Assembly (NCBI RefSeq): GCF_945915435.1 | Contig: NZ_CAMEFG010000004.1 | Span: 1-64,000, forward strand | DNA length: 64,000 nucleotides | Reading direction: 5' to 3' | DNA from: an uncultured Paracoccus sp. | Lineage (GTDB): Bacteria; Pseudomonadota; Alphaproteobacteria; Rhodobacterales; Rhodobacteraceae | Part shown: positions 58,898 to 64,000 of the stretch, in pieces | Layout: each line of letters begins with the position of its first letter | How positions within the stretch are numbered: position 1 is the first letter of the stretch | Position numbers and translations under genes: made by a program | The notes under the pieces: generated by a model | Seen by the model: only the letters and a program-made list of their open reading frames with translations | Database searches by the model: none | Told to the model about the DNA's origin: nothing

Positions 58898-61860
58898 CGC
58901 AGATCAACACATCCTATGACGCAACCGCCGATGACGGCATCGATTCGCTTCCGGCCTCGGGCGAGGCATCGGCGACTGCCGCGCCCTGCGACCGGCAGGA
59001 CATCATCGGTATCTATCCGGTCAGAATCGCATGGGGCGACCTGAAGGGCGAGGTGAACGACGGTTTCACCTATCCTTCGGGCCTGGCGCCTTTCGCCGCA
59101 CCGGACGGCCCTGCGCGCACGGGCGGCTTTGCGCTGCGCCGCCTTCGGCCCGGCAACGTGATGATCTTCGATCCGGCGGCCTCGGTCTGGTCGATGTTCG
59201 TCTATACGCCGGACGACACGCCTGCGGGCGGGGGCTTTGCGCGTTATACCTCGACCCCGGATCATCGCGAATGGCGCCAGACCGACGCGGCAGCGCCGAT
59301 GGCCTATGTGCCCGACAGTGCGACCGAAATCCATATCTGCTTCGTCGAACATGCCTGGTCGCTGGCCACGATGCAGCGCGCACACGCCAATACCGACGGT
59401 TTCCGCGACAAGGTGATGACCAGGGTCACGCTGACGGCGCCCTCGGACGCGACCTATTCGGCACCGCTGGAAAAGCTGGCCGCGATGGTCGAGGAATTCG
59501 GCCCCGGTCGCGTCCAGCCGGCCGAGGACTGGGCGGCGCTCAGCGAAACGCCGGGCCGCCAGCTTGATCCCGCGGCCATCACCGGCGCGGCGCTGGCCAA
59601 GGGCAAGAGCGTCGCGCCGATCATGGTCGCGCTGCACGACCCGGTCGGCGTGGTTCTGGAAATGAACATGGGCCACGCCAACCGCATGGCGTTGCGCGCG
59701 GACTATCTTCAGGCCAACACCTATGCGCTGGCGACGGCGCGGGCGTCCCAGGCATTGCAGAAATATGGCGAGAGCCAGCTTCGCAACCGCGATCTGGGCT
59801 TTTTCGCGCGCCGGAACCTGCGCAAATGGGGCGAAGCGATCCGTCCCGAACGCGACACCTTCCTGGTCGAGGCCGAGGCCACGCTCAAGGACTTTGAAAA
59901 GACCATCAAGGGACCGCTGGACGCCTGGGCGAAGTATTACGGCATGGGCCTTGCCGATCCGACGAATACGCCCGGCTCGTTGCAAACGCAGATGCTGCAC
60001 TACGACAACAGGGCCGAGGAAGCGCGCGAGATCGTGGCGCTGGCCCGCTTTGCCCATGACTGCGTCGTGGCCCTGACCTCGTCGCAGGAAGGGCAGGCCC
60101 ACATCGGCAAGGTCATGCTGGACGAAGATCGCTGGAACGACCAGACCAACCCGATCAAGAAGTTTTTCACCCTGGTCGGCGCAGGGATATTGAGCAGCGT
60201 CAGTGACTTGCAGGCGCACAAGGCGTCACTGGTCGCAGCTTCGGACGAGCTGATGCGCGATATCGCCATGCCGATGGCGCGCCAGGTCTCGCAGCTGCGG
60301 CGCATGGACATGCTGACCGAGGTCAACCGCTTCAGCAGCGGCATCTACAACCGCACCGTGGTTCAGGTGCCCGTCGATATCGACGACATGATGGCCGAGG
60401 TCCGCGCGCGCCCCCGCACCGGCCAATCGACGTTCAACCCGCGCCCAGGCCACACGATCCACCGCATCCAGACGCCGACGATGCTCTACAAGTTCGACGG
60501 CACGATCCATGTCGCGGGCAGTCCGGGGATCGCGGCGATGGGCAGCGCAAGCGCCGGTTTCGGCATTTTCGCCAATGCCCTGAACATGTTCGAATTGACC
60601 CGCCAGACCGGAACTTCGACCCTTCGCGGCGCCGCAGGGGCAATCGGCAGCAATCCCTACCTGGGCCTGACGCTGACGACGATCGACACGCTGAACCAGC
60701 TTTTCGCGCTGTCGGCGGGCGTGCGGCAACTGGCCGGAACAGGCGGGCAGCGCGGTTTCCAGATTTCGGGATCGGTCACCCGCGCGCAATTGACCGCGCT
60801 GATGAAGGGCAAGGCGGTGACGAACGACCTGGTGCGGACCCTTATCGATGGCCGGCCCAATGCGACCGTCGCGCGGGTCGAGGCCGCACCGCCGCGCACG
60901 ATGATGGCCAAGGTGGGGATCAAGATCCTCAGCGGGGCCGGCATCGCCCTTGGCTTTCTCGACCTGTTCAACGCGTACGAGGCCTATCGCCGCGGCGACA
61001 ATATCGCGATGATCTCCAGCGTGGCGCTTGGGACAGGTGCGATCCTGATGGCGACGGGCGGCTTCGTGAAGCTGACGACCGGAGCCACGGGCATCGGGGC
61101 GGTTGCCGGTTTGATCCTGATCATCATCGGGGCCGTTCTATCGTTTCTGGTCGACGATCCGGTGACGGCCTGGCTGAGGAATTGTTATTGGGGGGATACG
61201 GACAGATATCTGTTCTGGGATGATCGACTGCGCGAGGATATCGCGGACGGACCCGGTTCCTACCATGAAAAGCAGAGGCGCTATATCAGCGCCGGAGCCG
61301 CAGGCAACGATGTCCCCCGTTTCTTCGCACGCGAGATGCAGCATTTCCACGAACTCGTCTATGCGCCGCAGAACGCGCCAGATCCTGCTGTGTTTGACGA
61401 TACCACCCGCAATTGGCTGGGTGTCGTGAAACCATCGACGGCATCGCGAAAGATATACGAGATATCTTTCCGCCTGCCCAACTTCGTGCCGGGTTATTCG
61501 GATTTCCAGGGACGTGTCGTCGCCCATATCCACGGAATGAACGACGTTCGGCGGGTGGCCGGTACCCAGCAATTTGACGTCTCGCGAGAATTCTGGGCCA
61601 ATGCCCGTTACGATCGGGAAGATATCGTCACTGGCAGCTTCGAAATCAGGATTCCGGGGAATGCGGATAGCGACCCGACCAACGATATAAAATGGCGTCT
61701 TCTGAAGGTCGAACTTGCAAAAGGCTGGCTTTATACACCCGTTCCCGGCCTTATCCTGCCGCGAAAATACAACGATCCCTTTTTCGGACCCTTATTCGGC
61801 GGCGAATGGACCGACGAGGGCGCCGGTGAAGGCGAAGCATTGATCATAAGCGGGGCATGA
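58894..61860 (+). CDS. VasX-like T6SS pore-forming effector
   Basis: A 988-residue protein. The N-terminus (about 35-150) resembles the VasX N-terminal region: IIGIYPVRIAWGDLK, ALRRLRPGNVMIFD, WSMFVYTPDDT. A long helical middle follows. Hydrophobic segments lie at about 675-695, 705-725 and 732-755 (GLILIIIGAVLSFLV). The C-terminal 230 residues are soluble and end in EGEALIISGA. VasX inserts in target membranes; the same action is inferred here. There are two adaptors upstream and a membrane protein overlapping downstream. No VgrG, Hcp or structural T6SS gene is in the window. Confidence 0.75.
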   Translation: MTQINTSYDATADDGIDSLPASGEASATAAPCDRQDIIGIYPVRIAWGDLKGEVNDGFTYPSGLAPFAAPDGPARTGGFALRRLRPGNVMIFDPAASVWSMFVYTPDDTPAGGGFARYTSTPDHREWRQTDAAAPMAYVPDSATEIHICFVEHAWSLATMQRAHANTDGFRDKVMTRVTLTAPSDATYSAPLEKLAAMVEEFGPGRVQPAEDWAALSETPGRQLDPAAITGAALAKGKSVAPIMVALHDPVGVVLEMNMGHANRMALRADYLQANTYALATARASQALQKYGESQLRNRDLGFFARRNLRKWGEAIRPERDTFLVEAEATLKDFEKTIKGPLDAWAKYYGMGLADPTNTPGSLQTQMLHYDNRAEEAREIVALARFAHDCVVALTSSQEGQAHIGKVMLDEDRWNDQTNPIKKFFTLVGAGILSSVSDLQAHKASLVAASDELMRDIAMPMARQVSQLRRMDMLTEVNRFSSGIYNRTVVQVPVDIDDMMAEVRARPRTGQSTFNPRPGHTIHRIQTPTMLYKFDGTIHVAGSPGIAAMGSASAGFGIFANALNMFELTRQTGTSTLRGAAGAIGSNPYLGLTLTTIDTLNQLFALSAGVRQLAGTGGQRGFQISGSVTRAQLTALMKGKAVTNDLVRTLIDGRPNATVARVEAAPPRTMMAKVGIKILSGAGIALGFLDLFNAYEAYRRGDNIAMISSVALGTGAILMATGGFVKLTTGATGIGAVAGLILIIIGAVLSFLVDDPVTAWLRNCYWGDTDRYLFWDDRLREDIADGPGSYHEKQRRYISAGAAGNDVPRFFAREMQHFHELVYAPQNAPDPAVFDDTTRNWLGVVKPSTASRKIYEISFRLPNFVPGYSDFQGRVVAHIHGMNDVRRVAGTQQFDVSREFWANARYDREDIVTGSFEIRIPGNADSDPTNDIKWRLLKVELAKGWLYTPVPGLILPRKYNDPFFGPLFGGEWTDEGAGEGEALIISGA

Positions 61861-61882
61861 TGACGCGCGAAACCGAATTCAT
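61829..61882 (+). repeat. 54-bp direct repeat, copy 1
   Basis: This segment is identical to 62955-63008. It covers the last codons and stop of the effector gene and the first codons (MMTRETEF) of the downstream membrane-protein gene. Similarity continues, weaker, for another 20 or more bases after the exact match. Confidence 0.95.
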
Positions 61883-62933
61883 TCTGACGGTGATCGTCCT
61901 TGTCGTGTTCGGCATCGGGATAGCTTGGCTTTTTCTGCGCGCATATCTGCTGGACCCTGCCCGGAAGCCCCTGAAAAGGACGACCCCCGAGCTGCGTGAA
62001 AAGCACAAGCGTGCCCGGATGGGGTTCGTCCCGTTCGCGAAATGGCAAAGCCGTGTCAAGGACGCGGAAGGGGCGCGATCACCGTTTACACCTTATTGTG
62101 GCCCACATATTCTTGCCATCAACAATGATCGGGCCGTTCTGCGCGCAGCCGCGCATAACTACATGCGGCGTTTAGTGGGAGTTTCATATATTTTTATTCC
62201 TATTTCTCTCATCAGTTTTGTGATCCCATTTTGGGAAGCGATGCGTTTCTTCAGCACGCCTATTCACCGATCATACTCGTACTCAGTAGTTGAGAATGGC
62301 GAAATCCGCCGTGCCACCGATTATTATGACCCGACGATAAGCGATTATATTATAAGCCGTATACACAACTATCCTGATTACTTCAACGAATGGACTGTCC
62401 ATTACTACGGCCTTGGGCGTGCGATCGAAAGATTCATCATGTCGGACGGTTTCTTTCTTCCTGTCTTACTTGTCTTGATCCTGCTTTTTTTCATCACGAT
62501 CCTGCGCCGCGTCGATGCACCGCTGGTATTCGACCGCCGCCGACAAATGGTTTACACCGTTCATCGTGGGCATCTTTTCGCCGCACCCTGGAAAACGGTG
62601 CGAATGACGGTGACCGTCGTCGCCCGCAACACGGGCCTTGCCTTTGCCCTAGAGGATATCGAGGGCAATCGGGGTAAGCGCTGGTTTCCATTGGCCGCAT
62701 GGGGCAATAGCTGGGCAGCCCCCGGCCCGCATCCAAACCCCGAACCCTTCGCTTACGACAGATGGAAGGTCACGCGCAGGTGGCTGATGGAATATATGCA
62801 GGGATTGGATGTTCCGGCCAGAACGGGCGTGCCGCAGGGCCTGATCGCGCTTCTGGCTCCGCGTGAAGGTGTCCTGCCCGACGATCTGGAAAGCCGACTG
62901 GATCAGGCGATGCGGGGCCGAAAATTCGCCTGA
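61857..62933 (+). CDS. DUF6708-like membrane protein, putative immunity protein
   Basis: A 358-residue membrane protein with hydrophobic helices at about 8-30, 110-130 and 198-218 (FFLPVLLVLILLFFITIL). After the last helix, VFDRRRQMVYTVHRGHLFAAPW resembles the DUF6708 core. It overlaps the effector stop by four bases. By analogy with TsiV2 beside VasX, it should protect the inner membrane from the effector. Part of the gene, around 62160-62500, is AT-rich and Tyr-rich compared with the core genome. Confidence 0.7.
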   Translation: MMTRETEFILTVIVLVVFGIGIAWLFLRAYLLDPARKPLKRTTPELREKHKRARMGFVPFAKWQSRVKDAEGARSPFTPYCGPHILAINNDRAVLRAAAHNYMRRLVGVSYIFIPISLISFVIPFWEAMRFFSTPIHRSYSYSVVENGEIRRATDYYDPTISDYIISRIHNYPDYFNEWTVHYYGLGRAIERFIMSDGFFLPVLLVLILLFFITILRRVDAPLVFDRRRQMVYTVHRGHLFAAPWKTVRMTVTVVARNTGLAFALEDIEGNRGKRWFPLAAWGNSWAAPGPHPNPEPFAYDRWKVTRRWLMEYMQGLDVPARTGVPQGLIALLAPREGVLPDDLESRLDQAMRGRKFA

Positions 62934-62954
62934 AACCGGCCGACAACCCTCGCC

Positions 62955-63008
62955 AAGGCGAAGCATTGATCATAAGCGGGGCATGATGACGCGCGAAACC
63001 GAATTCAT
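62955..63008 (+). repeat. 54-bp direct repeat, copy 2
   Basis: Exact copy of 61829-61882, placed 22 bp after the stop of the first immunity gene. It carries a remnant of the effector 3' end out of context and then opens the second immunity-like gene, so it looks like the junction of a tandem duplication. Confidence 0.95.
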
Positions 63009-63304
63009 CCTGACGCTGATCGTGCTTCTGGTCGTGGGGGGCGCGGCGGCATGGTTCATGATCTGGTTCCACCGAAACCGCCCACTACAAAAACTGCGCC
63101 AAAAGACCACGCCCGAGCAAGGCCGCCGTGCCAGGTGGATACGGCTAACCGGCGCGGCCTGTATGGTAGCTAGCCCTGGCCGCAGGTGGTTTTGCCGTTA
63201 TTGACATCAGGCGCTCGCGACGCGCGGCGCTTGCTTCGAACCCGGATGCGGGCTGGGCACTCCGCGGCATTCCACCCGTCACTATTACCAAGCGGCGGGG
63301 ATAG
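62983..63304 (+). pseudogene. Second immunity-like membrane protein gene, frameshifted
   Basis: It starts with MMTRETEFILT like the gene before it and keeps the first membrane helix (IVLLVVGGAAAWFMIW). The first frame stops at 63204 after 73 codons. From 63170 a second frame reads plausibly on (LALAAGGFAVIDIRR), giving a second hydrophobic helix, to a stop at 63302-63304. One extra base, or two lost, near 63165-63170 would explain it. It may be a decayed paralog or a short two-helix protein broken by an error. Confidence 0.5.
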
Positions 63305-63800
63305 GTTTGGCGATATCGACGGAATTCCTCCGATCAAAGGCCCGCCACGATGCGATCCTGGCCGAGGGTGCGCACGACTGACCGGGTAATCCTGCGGTTG
63401 GTGCTGGTTCTCTTGCCGGAAACCTACGGCGGCACGGCGCTGCTGCGCAGGATGGCGGGCCGGACGCGGAGTTCGGCCTTGGCCACCAGTTCGGGGCGGG
63501 CCTTGCGCGTTTTGCCGAGTGGTCGGCGGCTGCAATTCCTTCAGCCGAACGAACAGGGCACGGGCCAGCTCCGCCGATGATCGGCGGCCAGCCCTCGCGC
63601 CTCTTGCCCTGCATCCGCGCCAGATGCGAGCGGCCCGACCTTCAGCCCGGCCCGAAGCGGTCCCTGGCACCGCCGCGCGGCGGAGGCGATCTTCTTTCTG
63701 GAACAATCCGCCGCCGCAGCGGTTGCATCGGGGCAAGGGGCCGCTTCGTCCCGCTTCACCGGCGGGCGGTCCTTCGATCCGATCTCAGGAAAGGCGACAG
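63305..63800. other. 496-bp region without a supported gene
   Basis: The frames here on both strands are short, Arg/Pro/Ala-rich and unlike known families. A minus-strand stretch with [13 protein letters not shown] looks vaguely like a transposase helix, but the frame is broken and no inverted terminal repeats were seen. It separates the effector module from an ordinary dehydrogenase gene. Confidence 0.5.
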
Positions 63801-64000
63801 ATGAGCGATTATCCCAGGCCACCCTTCCCCAAGCAGCAGCAGGACCTGCCCGGCAGCTTTCGCAAGATGGACCCCCGCCCCGATCACGGCGAAGATAGCT
63901 GGCGCGGGGCCAACCGGCTGGCGGGCAAGGTCGCGCTGATCACCGGCGGCGACAGCGGTATCGGGCGTGCCGTCGCCATCGCCTATGCGCGCGAAGGCGC
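63801..64000 (+). CDS. Short-chain dehydrogenase, 5' part (cut by window end)
   Basis: An ATG at 63801 with AGGA upstream opens a frame to the window end (66 codons visible). It begins [18 protein letters not shown] and then has the nucleotide-binding motif [20 protein letters not shown]. The Pro-rich N-terminal extension is typical of YhdF/GsiB-like general-stress SDR oxidoreductases (about 285-300 residues). The catalytic Tyr-Lys part is outside the window. Confidence 0.9.
   Translation, partial: MSDYPRPPFPKQQQDLPGSFRKMDPRPDHGEDSWRGANRLAGKVALITGGDSGIGRAVAIAYAREG

Noticed and set aside
63170..63736. Minus-strand frame with a faint transposase-like helix
   Set aside because: No catalytic motif, terminal inverted repeats or target duplication could be seen; composition is that of a shadow frame.

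Overview
The window is 64 kb of GC-rich chromosomal DNA from an alphaproteobacterium of the Paracoccus/Rhodobacteraceae type. The clues are an IscR that lacks the three clustered cysteines, a petP/petR-like regulator pair beside ilvE, the order rnd-kdsD-lptC-lptA-lptB-hpf-ptsN, and frequent ATGA/GTGA start-stop overlaps. No rRNA operon, CRISPR array or intact insertion sequence was seen. One tRNA, tRNA-Arg(CCT), lies at the left end.

Housekeeping genes fill 1-18 kb: carboxynorspermidine synthesis (CANSDH-nspC), a BadF-type sugar kinase, iscR divergent from an alpha/beta hydrolase, map, a CinA-type molybdopterin-binding domain protein, ilvD, pterin dehydratase, cardiolipin synthase, accD, folC, LysE, zapE and an MFS transporter. 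A DUF6478-like gene at 7.8-8.6 kb is broken by a frameshift.

Accessory blocks begin at 18 kb. From 18.1 to 22.1 kb a minus-strand, translationally coupled set encodes a KAS III/OleA-like condensing enzyme, an OleD-like reductase, an MBL-fold hydrolase and an F390/PaaK-like adenylate-forming enzyme. A TetR regulator coupled to a sulfotransferase is transcribed divergently. The set resembles OleA-D long-chain beta-lactone/olefin chemistry with one step replaced. At 23.9-27.7 kb lies a 1254-residue RTX protein with an N-terminal SGNH esterase-like domain and a clan GH-A glycosidase-like domain. panB-panC follow.

From 29.9 to 44.0 kb there is an iron/siderophore region: a beta-propeller protein, a one-permease iron ABC transporter, a TRAP transporter coupled to it by ATGA overlaps, a siderophore-esterase-like hydrolase, and an EntF-like NRPS with the serine code, a free-standing aryl carrier protein and an EntE/DhbE-like ligase with 2,3-dihydroxybenzoate pocket residues. 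The DHB-forming genes are absent from the window.

From 44.1 to 53.8 kb the content is again core: cytochrome b561, an FMN glutamate-synthase-like protein, petR/petP, ilvE, ptsN, hpf, lptBAC, kdsD and rnd.

The last 10 kb is accessory: an RgpF-GT2-GT2 glycosyltransferase, a coiled-coil protein, and a module resembling the type VI secretion VasW-VasX-TsiV2 set. That module has two DUF4123 adaptors, a 988-residue VasX-like pore-forming effector and a DUF6708-like membrane protein as putative immunity. A 54-bp exact direct repeat heads a second, frameshifted immunity-like gene. No secretion-apparatus genes are present. The window ends inside an SDR dehydrogenase gene.
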